This document shows, one piece after another, positions 43,701 through 51,929 of a stretch of 64,000 nt of DNA. Both the position numbers and the translations under genes were made by a program. The notes beneath the pieces were generated by a model. The model did no database searches. It saw nothing but the letters and a program-made list of their open reading frames with translations, and had not been told where the DNA came from. The DNA lies in the NCBI GenBank assembly GCA_022447545.1, contig JAKVBI010000004.1:21642-85641 (forward strand). Direction: 5' to 3'. The first letter of the stretch is position 1; each line of letters begins with the position of its first letter. The stretch comes from Myxococcota bacterium (GTDB taxonomy: Bacteria; Myxococcota_A; UBA9160; SMWR01).

Positions 43701-46700
43701 CCATGGACTCGGAAGAGGTCGGCAGCACGTTCTCGCGAGGCGGCTCCTCTAGATTCAACTCCTGCGTGTGCTCGCCAGAGTTCAATTCGACGACTCCAGG
43801 AGATGGCTGTCCCAGGAATGCAGACATGACGCCCTCCTGGGTCCGAAGAAACTGTTTCATCGTTTCGAAGTACTCAGTCATCACCGCCGAGGCATCAGTG
43901 GACGTCGCACGACGTCGTCGGCCCACGTTCGGCTCCTTTCTGTCACTACGGGCGCTACGTCGGGAATCCCTCTGGGACGAATGTCCGCGTGGATCCGGCG
44001 CGGGGCGCAGCTCACCCTGCAACTCTCGTTTCGGGGGTAGCATCTGAGGGTCGCTGGCGGGAACTCGCGTGTGGCGGTTCGTCGCAGGAACGGTTCCCTC
44101 TCCAATCTGCGGGTTCGGCGCGATCTGGTTCGCGACCTCTTCGATCCGAAGACCGATCTGCTTGACAGGATCGGTAGCACCGCGCACACCGCTACCGTTG
44201 ACCCACCAGGCGTGCTTCGCCAGCGGCTCTGTCCGGGCCACGGCGGCGAGACGGCCGGGTGCACAGGTCAGAGTGTCACGGCCATCGAAAAGTGGGGCCA
44301 GATCAACATCGACGCCCACGCAGAGGAGCTGGCCCAGCGCACTCAACAAACCGGGAATACCCCCCCCCAGGCCGTCGACGGCAATAGCGGTATGCGGTCG
44401 ATCGCCGAGGATCCTCCGCGTAAGCCCTGTCAGAACCGATTTCGGCCCCAGCTCCACGAAGATTCGGGCGTCCGCTGCGTACATGGCCTCGATTTCAGAT
44501 ACGAACTCGACGGGACGCACGAGATGTTCGGCCATCGTGGCTTTGATCTGTTCCGCGCCCCCTTCGTGGGCGCAGCCAGTCGAGTTTGCATAGACGGGCA
44601 CCTCACACTCGCTCCATTCGGTCGCGTCGATCCGCTCGGCCAGAGCAGCGCTCGCCGGTTCGACGAACTTCGAGTGGAAGGCAGCCGCCACCGGAACCGG
44701 GGTGGCATTGATGCCCGATGCATTGAACTCTTCGACCAGGCGCCCCACCTCGGCAAAGGAACCGGAGATGATCGACTGGTCGGGTGCATTGTGGTTGGCG
44801 ACGACCACATCGCTCACACCGGCCAGCAAGTCCTCGACAGCTTCACGCGACGCCTGTACGGCAGCCATGGTGCCGAGCTCATTACCCGCTGCCTGAGCGG
44901 CGTCGACGATCAGACGCCCACGGGCCTCGGAGAGGGACATGAGGGACTCGAGTGAGAGTGCACCCGCGGCGTAGAGGGCCGGAAACTCTCCATAGCTATG
45001 CCCCGCGAACATGTCGGCGCGCAGGCCGAAGTTGGACATCAGGCACCAGAGTGCAGCCTCCACGACACCGAGGGCGGGTTGAGCAACATCCGTACCGCGC
45101 AAGGCGTCAGCGGCACGCTGCTCCCCCTCGTCCCCGTAAGCTCCGCGCGGCAGAATAAAGTGACTGAGACGTACACCTTGACCAAAACGCTGCTGGAAAG
45201 CATCTGCCAGCGCCTCGTCGGCCTTCGTAAGGATCTCGGCGCAAATGGGGAAGTGGATGGCAAGTTCACGCAGCATTCCTGGGTACTGAGAGCCCTGCCC
45301 GGAAAAGAGCACGGCCACTCCTGCTGGCTGGCCACCGACGGAGCCCGCATACACACCCGGTGGCAGGACCGGCTTATCCCCGTCGAGGTAGCCAACTGCA
45401 GCGTCGAGCTTGGCAGAGAGATCGTCGAAGCTCTCGGCCACGATAGCGACACGTTCCACCCCCTTCGCCCAGCGGTCCGCCAGCGCTCGCGCGAGGTCTC
45501 GCGGGGCTAGATCAAGTTCGCCCGCCAGCTCTTCACGCAGCTCCGCCAGCTCTCGACGCAAGGTCGCGCGATCGATTGCCTGAAACACAAAGAGTTCAGC
45601 GGGCCAGCGCAATCGCGAGGCCGGCCGCAGCCAGGCTCGATACTCACCCGTGTACTCCTCGAGTACGGCATGAAAGTTTGTGCCGCCGAAGCCGAACGAG
45701 CTGACCGCACTGCGTCGTAAATTCGAGTTATCGCAAAGCCACGGGTACGGCTCGTCCAGCAAATAGAGAGGAGCCTCGGGAGTGCGCAGGACGGCGTTGG
45801 GGTCATCGACATGACACTGCGGCGGCAACACGCGGTGGTGCAATGCAAGTGCGGCCTTCACGAGTCCTGCCACGCCCGCAGTGGCTTTCGTGTGGCCGAT
45901 CATGGTCTTGATCGAACCCACGACAGAGGAGTGAGAGTGACCTCCCCCCTCACGGATCAGATTCGTCGTGCTTTCGAGTTCCGCGGTATCGCCGGCCACG
46001 GTTCCCGTACCGTGGGCTTCGAAGAGTCCAACCGTCTCGGGCCCGAAGCCGGCCTGCTGATAGGCACGGCGCATCGCCGCAAGCTGTCCGGCGGGCAGTG
46101 GAGCCGTCAGCCCCTTTGCCCGCCCATCGCTGCTGGCGCCAATCCCCTTGAGCACGGCATAGACCCGATCGCCGTCCCGCTCGGCGTCCGACAGGCGCTT
46201 CATGGCCAGCATCGCAATGCCCTCGGAGATCACGATTCCGTCTGCCGTGGCGTCGAAGCTGCGACATTGGCCTCGCGGCGAGAGTGCCTGGGTCTTGCTG
46301 AAGCAGAGGTAGCCGAAGGGCCCCTGGACGGTGTCGACCCCACCCGCCAGGGCGAAATCACTGCGGCCGGCTCGTAGTTCGGAAGCCGCCTGATAGACCG
46401 CAGCGAGCGAAGACGCGCATGCGGCGTCCGTCGTAAGGTTGACACCGCCGAAATCCAGGCGATTCGCGATTCGCCCCGCGATGACGTTCACCAGGATTCC
46501 AGCAAAGGTGTCCTCGCTCCACTCGGGCAGCCGCTCGGCCACCCCTTCAGGCAGATCGCCGGTGAAGCGCGGCATCTCGGAGCGCAGCCCGTACTGCATA
46601 CCGACGTCGCCCACGCCCCCACTCGCGCCGATGATCACCGCCGCGCGTTCGCGATCGAACCCACCGTTTTCATAGCCCGCGTCCGCGAGGGCGCGCCTCG

Positions 46701-49062
46701 CGACCTCGAGGGCCATCAACTGCATCGGGTCGACTGACTCGACCGTGCGCGGGGGAATGCCGTAGCGCGTGGGATCGAAGGCGAGGTCGTCGAGGAAGCC
46801 GCCCCACTTCGAGTAGATCTTATCCGGCGCCTGACGGTCGGCGTCGAAGTAGAGGCGCCAGTCCCAGCGATGGGATGGGATCTCGCCAATCGCATTGATC
46901 TTGTCGAGCACGTTGTCCCAGAGTTCGTGCACGTCCTTCGCTCCGGGCAGCAGGGTCGAGATCCCGACGATGGCCACATCCAGGGGATCAGGAGCCAGCT
47001 CCGATGTTTGAAGAGGCAAGCGCCGGCTGGCATCACGCAGCAGCGTCTCGGCCCCGTCCATCACCTCGTGGTGAAGCGCCTCGACGTGGGTCACATGGTT
47101 GCGGAGGGTCACGACCTGGCCGGCCATGTACATGCCTCGCTCCTGCTGCTCCGACTCTTCGAGCTCGCCGATGTTTCCATTCTCGCCCGAACGCAATGTG
47201 CCCTTGGAAGCAATGCGCAGCCGGCCAAGGATCAAGTCGTCGAGCAACTCGCGTCGCTCTTCGACGGGGACCCCGTCTTCGCGCTGGCGCTGGCACTGTG
47301 AGAAGAACTCGCGTGCAAACGGCGTGTATGCGCAACAGCTGGCGTGGCCGGGGCCGCTCTCGAGATTGACGGTGCGATCGCATTGCACCATGGTCTGCTG
47401 GAACGCAGGGACAATCGCTCGAGACGTGACAATCTCCTGGGTGAACAGGTAGCCGCTACCCATCAGGATTCCCACCTGGACGCCGCGGGCGAGTAGCGGT
47501 GCCACGAGCACCTGAACCAGTGCCGACGACGCGGCATCGTGGATCCCCCCCGCGAAGAGCGTACTCAGCTCCGATCCCTCAATTTCCTGGTCGTCGATCT
47601 GCTCACACAAGCGATCGACCATGGAGCTCCAGAGCGTGAAACTGCTGAGTGGACCGATGTGCCCCCCGCACTCTCGCCCCTCGAAGATGAAGCGGCGTGC
47701 GCCCTCGCGAACGAACTGAGTCAACAGGCTCGGCGAGGGAACGTGCAGAAAGCAACGGATCCCGACTTCCTCGAGTCTCACCACCTGATCGGGACGACCA
47801 CCGGCGATGATCGCGTAGTCGGGGTCATAGCGGCGAGCAGCAGCCACCTGCTCGTCCATTAGATCCATGGGCGCAAAACCCAGCAGTCCGATACCCCAAG
47901 GACGACCCTCAAGTTCACGCGCTGTGGACGAGAGCATTCGCTCGAGAGGTTCTCCGCGCATCAGAGCGAAGGCGAGCATCGGAAGTGCACCGCCCTGGGA
48001 TACCGCATTGGCGAACTCTGCCTTGTCGGAGACCCGCGTCATCGGACCCTGCACGATGGGGAAGCGAACACCCAATGCCTGTGCGAGGCTGCCCCCCTCT
48101 CCGAGCGGCCCGGCCTCTAGCGTGGTATCGAGATGGCCAGCAACCGCTTCGTCGATGTCGCGCAGCACGGCCGAGACGCTTCTGTGACGCTGGGCCCAGG
48201 CATTCGCAAAGCAGACGTCCTGACCGATCGGAAGTAGACCCCGCGTGGGGTCATTCCAGTCGATCTCTCCAAGCGCCTGTTCACGCAGAAGATGGGCATC
48301 GGTTCCCTCGCCTTCCGCAGCGAAGCTGCGTGATGCGGGACAATCCGGTCGCACGAGGAGCCGGAAGTACTCTCCACGCTCGGCGTCTCCCACGGGCACT
48401 GTCTCGGTCCCCGAGAGGCGGCCCAGTAGAGGCTTGAGTGCGCGGGAAAAGGGCGATTCGTCCAGCAGCAACAACTGGCTGTCGAGCACGGCCCCCGCGG
48501 CTCCGAGTGCCGCGCAGGCTGCCGCCGAGTGGGGAGTCACACCCCCGCGAACGTAGAGAGGGACCCCCGCGCGATCGCGCCAATGCTGGAACAATACGAA
48601 GCTGCCGAGTTCTCCCACGAAGCCGCCGGACTCATTCCCCTTCAGCACGAGTCCGTCGAAGGCCTCCCAAAGCGCTTCGTCGAAGAGTTCAGCGCCATGG
48701 GGTCCCGGCCAACGAGCGCCGCGCAGCTCGGCGAGAACCAGCGTTCCAGCGGCCCGCTGCTCTGAGAGCGCCAGCCGATGCTCGACAAAGAGTTCCGCAT
48801 CGACGATCAGCCACCGCAGTCCGCGCGCACCGTAGCTCGACACCAGATCGAGACGAGATTCGTCAAACACATCGAGCTTGAGCCCGAAATCGCCGCGCGC
48901 GTGCTCTGCCAGGAGAGCAAGCGCGTGATTCAACGTGCTGGTATCCGGCACCAACTCGGCGTTCAACACGCCCACGCCACCAGCCCGTGAGGCCGCAATC
49001 GCGAGGGTCGCGTCGCATGAGCCCGCTGGGGTGAAGACAAATTTCAGAAATTCAGCAGTCAC
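40705..49062 (-). CDS. Giant iterative synthase: NMO-NMO-KS-AT-ACP-KR-DH (PKS1)
   Basis: About 2785 residues from a GTG at 49062; a TTG at 49203 would add 47 residues but lacks a ribosome site, so the start is uncertain. Two TIM-barrel units precede the KS. The first (about 1-250) is degenerate. The second (about 330-650) is nitronate-monooxygenase/2-nitropropane-dioxygenase-like (FPIVQGPMT, GRECGGHIGPLSS, FAGGIHDA), the same class as the PfaD enoyl reductase. KS has DAACASSLAA with Cys882, EAHGTG and IGHTKATAGVAG. AT has VAVLFSGQGSQYPG and AGHSYGEFPA with Ser1356. One ACP has LGIDSIKRVEI (Ser1868), typical of Pfa carriers. KR has ATGGARGITAEV and a SDYATANELM Tyr. DH has HQMDGKPILP (His2511) and DPGAVDAAAQ (Asp2685). 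Confidence 0.9.
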   Translation of the reverse strand: MTAEFLKFVFTPAGSCDATLAIAASRAGGVGVLNAELVPDTSTLNHALALLAEHARGDFGLKLDVFDESRLDLVSSYGARGLRWLIVDAELFVEHRLALSEQRAAGTLVLAELRGARWPGPHGAELFDEALWEAFDGLVLKGNESGGFVGELGSFVLFQHWRDRAGVPLYVRGGVTPHSAAACAALGAAGAVLDSQLLLLDESPFSRALKPLLGRLSGTETVPVGDAERGEYFRLLVRPDCPASRSFAAEGEGTDAHLLREQALGEIDWNDPTRGLLPIGQDVCFANAWAQRHRSVSAVLRDIDEAVAGHLDTTLEAGPLGEGGSLAQALGVRFPIVQGPMTRVSDKAEFANAVSQGGALPMLAFALMRGEPLERMLSSTARELEGRPWGIGLLGFAPMDLMDEQVAAARRYDPDYAIIAGGRPDQVVRLEEVGIRCFLHVPSPSLLTQFVREGARRFIFEGRECGGHIGPLSSFTLWSSMVDRLCEQIDDQEIEGSELSTLFAGGIHDAASSALVQVLVAPLLARGVQVGILMGSGYLFTQEIVTSRAIVPAFQQTMVQCDRTVNLESGPGHASCCAYTPFAREFFSQCQRQREDGVPVEERRELLDDLILGRLRIASKGTLRSGENGNIGELEESEQQERGMYMAGQVVTLRNHVTHVEALHHEVMDGAETLLRDASRRLPLQTSELAPDPLDVAIVGISTLLPGAKDVHELWDNVLDKINAIGEIPSHRWDWRLYFDADRQAPDKIYSKWGGFLDDLAFDPTRYGIPPRTVESVDPMQLMALEVARRALADAGYENGGFDRERAAVIIGASGGVGDVGMQYGLRSEMPRFTGDLPEGVAERLPEWSEDTFAGILVNVIAGRIANRLDFGGVNLTTDAACASSLAAVYQAASELRAGRSDFALAGGVDTVQGPFGYLCFSKTQALSPRGQCRSFDATADGIVISEGIAMLAMKRLSDAERDGDRVYAVLKGIGASSDGRAKGLTAPLPAGQLAAMRRAYQQAGFGPETVGLFEAHGTGTVAGDTAELESTTNLIREGGGHSHSSVVGSIKTMIGHTKATAGVAGLVKAALALHHRVLPPQCHVDDPNAVLRTPEAPLYLLDEPYPWLCDNSNLRRSAVSSFGFGGTNFHAVLEEYTGEYRAWLRPASRLRWPAELFVFQAIDRATLRRELAELREELAGELDLAPRDLARALADRWAKGVERVAIVAESFDDLSAKLDAAVGYLDGDKPVLPPGVYAGSVGGQPAGVAVLFSGQGSQYPGMLRELAIHFPICAEILTKADEALADAFQQRFGQGVRLSHFILPRGAYGDEGEQRAADALRGTDVAQPALGVVEAALWCLMSNFGLRADMFAGHSYGEFPALYAAGALSLESLMSLSEARGRLIVDAAQAAGNELGTMAAVQASREAVEDLLAGVSDVVVANHNAPDQSIISGSFAEVGRLVEEFNASGINATPVPVAAAFHSKFVEPASAALAERIDATEWSECEVPVYANSTGCAHEGGAEQIKATMAEHLVRPVEFVSEIEAMYAADARIFVELGPKSVLTGLTRRILGDRPHTAIAVDGLGGGIPGLLSALGQLLCVGVDVDLAPLFDGRDTLTCAPGRLAAVARTEPLAKHAWWVNGSGVRGATDPVKQIGLRIEEVANQIAPNPQIGEGTVPATNRHTRVPASDPQMLPPKRELQGELRPAPDPRGHSSQRDSRRSARSDRKEPNVGRRRRATSTDASAVMTEYFETMKQFLRTQEGVMSAFLGQPSPGVVELNSGEHTQELNLEEPPRENVLPTSSESMASSVLLAPGPAPSAPAVPEVPIAAMTQVVESPTVAANGHTDGFDRDKVEALLLQLIEQKTGYPPDMVGVDQDLEAELGIDSIKRVEIVGELLHVLPEFYGEQLGEERSTLNRQATLNGMLDMLGALHAVGDTRPFERAGVGEEAKVIRHLPRYVIDHEVEALDDSMARSLESGHFLVTRDGRGIAEVLSALLSARGCSVELLDADDLVDETVLGRVSESLASRPEPLAGVVHLAPLDTPWLAADAPIGEFRAQLRRNHEAFFRLLRGGLVHLAPTAHVLSASALGGTFAREMAPGEGLSLQGGDVGLLKSLREERPKLRTKAIDLDARQTIDALADQVLAELELCGGRIEVGYPEGLRTVFRTREVASGGEDTFESASDAKETPADARVVLATGGARGITAEVLRELARPGVTLVLQGRTPLPGPEAPEIAALPDASGLRDHFIAQVRSGVLDWSPARMQREVDTVLRARELLANIADLRERGAVVEYHAADVCDEGAMRSLVDAVMRDHGHIEGVVHGAGVIDDKLLEDKTPESWSRVVETKVVGLLLLQKLVPSQSLRFFTVFSSVAGRFGNSGQSDYATANELMNRLCCQLRSCWSERVRVRSLCWGPWAATSFGAGMVSPEVEAKFAAMGVERVEPDVGRALFAGELRESEDPTVEIVLGAGPWEEREAQAGEFEPAVGAQEKASSLLPLLGEVRVESTRGQGRTIHFEIDEAHAYLRDHQMDGKPILPAAVALELIAQGIASLWPDWTLVELSDFRLLKGIECGELPQRLALVLDPVVGSAPDGIEVKARLQSQPDGPSGRPRFHYRAIARLGHQLPEISGGSRLFQGTQGLSPARAYEEMLFHGPLFQVIVAIDGFADGGAQVGVQRTAPAKWLPSTGGGADAWLFDPGAVDAAAQVAILWARLYRDEVALPAGFDRVVRFSSERPERLVLTFERDIASEPHLVQGDVFFSDDEGRVHLVVYGMQCVSSPELNRLVGAATPEAVGPAGEVTD

Positions 49063-49206
49063 ACTCGTGTCGCACGGTCGTCGGCCCCAAACCTCTGGTG
49101 GTAGAAGCTGCGAGTAGGACCCGCGGCCCACTCCCGTGGAACTGCCGCTCCATGGAGCGGTCAGCCTCCCGACACTCCTCACATCAGTGTCGCGACGCGG
49201 CAATTT

Positions 49207-49253
49207 GGGTCATAAAAGACCCATCATACATCAAGACGGGGTAAAAAAGACCC
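49207..49253. promoter_or_regulatory. Tandem operator-like repeats upstream of PKS1
   Basis: GGGTCATAAAAGACCC at 49207-49222 and GGGGTAAAAAAGACCC at 49238-49253 agree at 13 of 16 positions. The first is a palindrome (GGGTC-N6-GACCC); the second keeps the GACCC arm. Their centres lie 31 bp apart, close to three helical turns, so a dimer pair could bind the same DNA face. They are 145-191 bp upstream of the chosen PKS1 start. Confidence 0.55.
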
Positions 49254-49390
49254 AAAGCGATTTGGATCACAGCGAACATCGAGCAGGCCTCCCGATGCGT
49301 GAAGGAGGACGCTGCTGGGGACAAGGACCACGCCTTACCCTAGGATTTATAATCAATTCAAATACTTAGGAAGGCGAATCGCATCTGAAT

Positions 49391-49431
49391 GCCACACGCA
49401 CTGGCATGACGGCGGGATGCAAATGTGTGGC
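49391..49431. repeat. Long inverted repeat / hairpin beyond the hydrolase gene
   Basis: GCCACAC (49391-49397) pairs with GTGTGGC (49425-49431), with an inner GCAT/ATGC pair. No uridine tract follows. It lies between the stop of the leftward hydrolase gene (49485) and the PKS1 promoter region, so it may mark transcript end or shield PKS1 from read-through. Function uncertain. Confidence 0.4.
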
Positions 49432-49484
49432 ACACGACCCGCAGATGATGGCGTCCAACGAAAGAAGTCAAACGCACCGAGTGT

Positions 49485-50660
49485 TCAACGTCGCTCGAGC
49501 GTCATGCCCTGCGGGGGTTCCGCGTCCATCTGTCGAGTTCGGTCTCCATCGGCGAGGTGTGCGCTCCAGAACGCGAGTGTGACCTCAGCCAGTTGATCCA
49601 TCATCCGGGTGGCCTCGGCTCCATTCGGGTCTGGGCCCCGACCCAACAACTCGCCCCGCAGGGATTCGGCCTGCTTCCAATTGCGGGCCTCCAAAAGGTG
49701 CGCGAGGCGCTCGAGGCGAGGCATGGGAAACTCGGTTCGGCGCGCGAGCAGGGTTCGGATCCTGCGAGCCAAACTGCCGCGCTCTGCCGTGCTTCGCCCA
49801 ACCAAAACGTCCGACGGGTCCCCAAGCAGGCGATGCATCCGAACTCCCCGCTGGCCCCTTCGAGGGCTCCCCTCCCCCACCAACGACGCGTGGGTCGCCC
49901 CTTCGACAACCAGGTGGTACTTGCTGCCAGGGGGCGCTTGCACAAAGGGCTCGCGACGCCACTCGATGGACTCGCCTTCGGCCCCCCAGTCAGCAGAGCC
50001 CGTCACACTCATCTGGGGAAGGTCGACACTCTGCCAGGACTCAGGCGCCAGGCCCAGCCGGCCAGTTCCCTGAGGCGACACCAGCAACGCCGCGCGGACG
50101 CGATGATCCCGCAAGCTCAACAGCTCACCCGACGCCCCGCTCACTCGAGCACCCGCCACCAACTGGGCCGCATAAGCGCCGATCGAGTGGCCCGCCACGC
50201 CAACACGCTCGAGGTCGACCTGAGAGATCGCCACGACCGCCTCGGAATTCCGAGAGTCTACCTTCTCAGGTACCCCCGTGGGCTCCTCGACCAACGCCGC
50301 CACCCAATCGATCAAGCCCGTGATGTCTCGCGGGCGGTCCAGAAAATCGGCATGCCTCCCTTTGAGGCGCTCGAACAGCCGGCCGAACTCCTTTGCCAGG
50401 CTACGCCCCTGCAACCCTCCGCCCACCAGCGCGTCCGCATGCTCGGGCAGAAGGCACACATACCCTGCAGAGGCCCAGCGGCGGGGTAGCGCCTGCCCGA
50501 GCTCTGGCCGGCCGCCGAGACCGTGTGAAAACACGATCAGCGGCAGGGATCCCGCGACGTTGCGCGGCCACAGGGCAACGACCCGGAGGGGGTCGACGCG
50601 ATCCGCCAACGAGATCCGCAGCGCCGCTTCGGTTCCGACCTCATATCGGCCTTCCGTCAC
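49485..50660 (-). CDS. Alpha/beta hydrolase, platelet-activating-factor-acetylhydrolase / chlorophyllase-like
   Basis: 391 residues from a GTG at 50660 with GAGGAAG upstream. Motifs: SLPLIVFSHGLGGRPELGQ (oxyanion region), WASAGYVCLLPEHADA, a central GVAGHSIGAYAAQLVAG nucleophile elbow, and SVTGSADWGAEGE with the acidic residue; the catalytic His may be in EGATHASLVGE. This arrangement matches the Chlorophyllase/PAF-acetylhydrolase-like group. There is no clear signal peptide. The C-terminal about 90 residues (LARLTE-like Arg-rich stretch then AEVTLAFWSAHLADGD) resemble the tail of dienelactone-type hydrolases. It lies upstream of, and points the same way as, the PKS operon but is separated by the palindromic region. 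Confidence 0.8.
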   Translation of the reverse strand: MTEGRYEVGTEAALRISLADRVDPLRVVALWPRNVAGSLPLIVFSHGLGGRPELGQALPRRWASAGYVCLLPEHADALVGGGLQGRSLAKEFGRLFERLKGRHADFLDRPRDITGLIDWVAALVEEPTGVPEKVDSRNSEAVVAISQVDLERVGVAGHSIGAYAAQLVAGARVSGASGELLSLRDHRVRAALLVSPQGTGRLGLAPESWQSVDLPQMSVTGSADWGAEGESIEWRREPFVQAPPGSKYHLVVEGATHASLVGEGSPRRGQRGVRMHRLLGDPSDVLVGRSTAERGSLARRIRTLLARRTEFPMPRLERLAHLLEARNWKQAESLRGELLGRGPDPNGAEATRMMDQLAEVTLAFWSAHLADGDRTRQMDAEPPQGMTLERR

Positions 50661-51925
50661 ATGTCTTCCTCGAGAAAAGGCGAAGAGGAAAGCTTCTGTA
50701 GTGTGCGGGAACTCGAGCGAACACGAGCGTATTCAGCGCCTTCGGCCCACTCCTGCATACTGTGGTCCCGAGAGAAACGAATCGTGTTCGATTGAAAAAT
50801 GCTGCCCCCCACATCGTCATCGCGGTGTCCAGCATCGCCGCGCTTTCCGGTCGCTGGAGTATTACCAACCCGTAGCGCCGTCTCCAGATCACAGATCAAC
50901 ACACTCAAGCCCGCAGTTGCCAAAACCGACACAGCGTCGCGTGAGTACCCCGAGGCGAGCCATCGGAATCCAAGTCGAACCCACGGGCTCGCCCAAGCAG
51001 TCGTCCGGACACGCGTTCGTCCCATCAAGTTCACCGATAACAGACGTGACCGAAGTATACGACCTGTGCGTCTCTGTTCCGTGGTGCCCTGAGCGCCCCA
51101 AGGGTTGTTCCCATGGCAAGGGAAATCCATGCTCGATTGATCGAGGATCCATGGATGCATTCGATTCTGAGGGGGAGTCGAGAGCCCCGTCCCGATGATT
51201 GCTCTCGTCCTGCTACGGGCAGCTTGTTCTCTGGAACCTCAGGACAAGAAAACGACAGCGTAGACGCCACAGACCGAGACCCGTTCGACATCGAAGTTGC
51301 CGGACCTCGTCCGAGTATCTCTCCGTACTCTGCTAGCCGATCACCCCTCGCATGACGGGTACCCACGGAATACGAACCCGATTCTCAACCGGCTGCCTCG
51401 TCACGGGTTCATTTCAAACACAAGGTCGCGCCATCACTCATGGACGCTCCCTTCCGACACCACGAGGCTCACAGGGCTGCCCGCCGATCCTTCGGATCGC
51501 GATGAATTTCCGGACCCTCCGCCGGGCCGTGGGAGAGCCACGGACGCGACGACGACACAAGGTTCAATGGCCAAGTTCAACTCGCATCCAGACGGCAACT
51601 GAAAGGGAATGAAAGGGTCTCGGATCCCCTTTTCCCCACGGGGCCATCAAAGTTCCTGAGCAACTTCACATTGGCGCTCGGCGAAAACCTTTCATCTCAA
51701 GGCAAAACTTACATTGTCACTCCAGGTTTCCCGTGGCAGAATACCCACGATAGTAGTGGAAACACCCCGTACCAACAGACGGGTGTTGGCCACGATTGGA
51801 GGTTGAGTTCATTCTTCGGTCGTCTTCGGACTCGGGGACGATTCGACCTGTCGACCCTGGTTCGGAATGCCCGTTCCAACTCATGTGATTCCTTGGAGAT
51901 GCTGAAATGACTTGGAGAAGTTGAA
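50661..51925. other. 1.27-kb region without a convincing gene; possible decayed response-regulator remnant
   Basis: Open frames on both strands lack ribosome sites and family signals. One leftward frame near 50.7-51.1 kb contains GYSRDAVSVLATAGLSVLICDLE, which resembles the beta3 end of a receiver domain, then GGSIFQSNTIRF and EWAEGAEYA, which look like the alpha4/beta5 portion. The N-terminal DD acidic pocket and the Lys are missing, so this may be chance or a pseudogene. The rightmost 250 bases hold the leader of the secreted protein gene at 51926. Confidence 0.35.
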
Positions 51926-51929
51926 ATGA
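51893..51929 (+). promoter_or_regulatory. Duplicated ribosome-site/start segment with a five-codon leader ORF
   Basis: An 18-bp unit, TTGGAGATGCTGAAATGA at 51893-51910, is repeated with 16 of 18 matches at 51912-51929, and the second copy supplies the ribosome site and ATG of the gene at 51926. The first copy starts a minigene, ATG 51907 to TGA 51922-51924, encoding MTWRS, whose stop lies one base before the real start. This suits translational coupling or reinitiation. Confidence 0.5.

Noticed and set aside
49485-50489. Rightward frame of 310 codons opposite the hydrolase
   Set aside because: Arg/Gln-rich antisense frame; the leftward frame has GHSIGA and a ribosome site.
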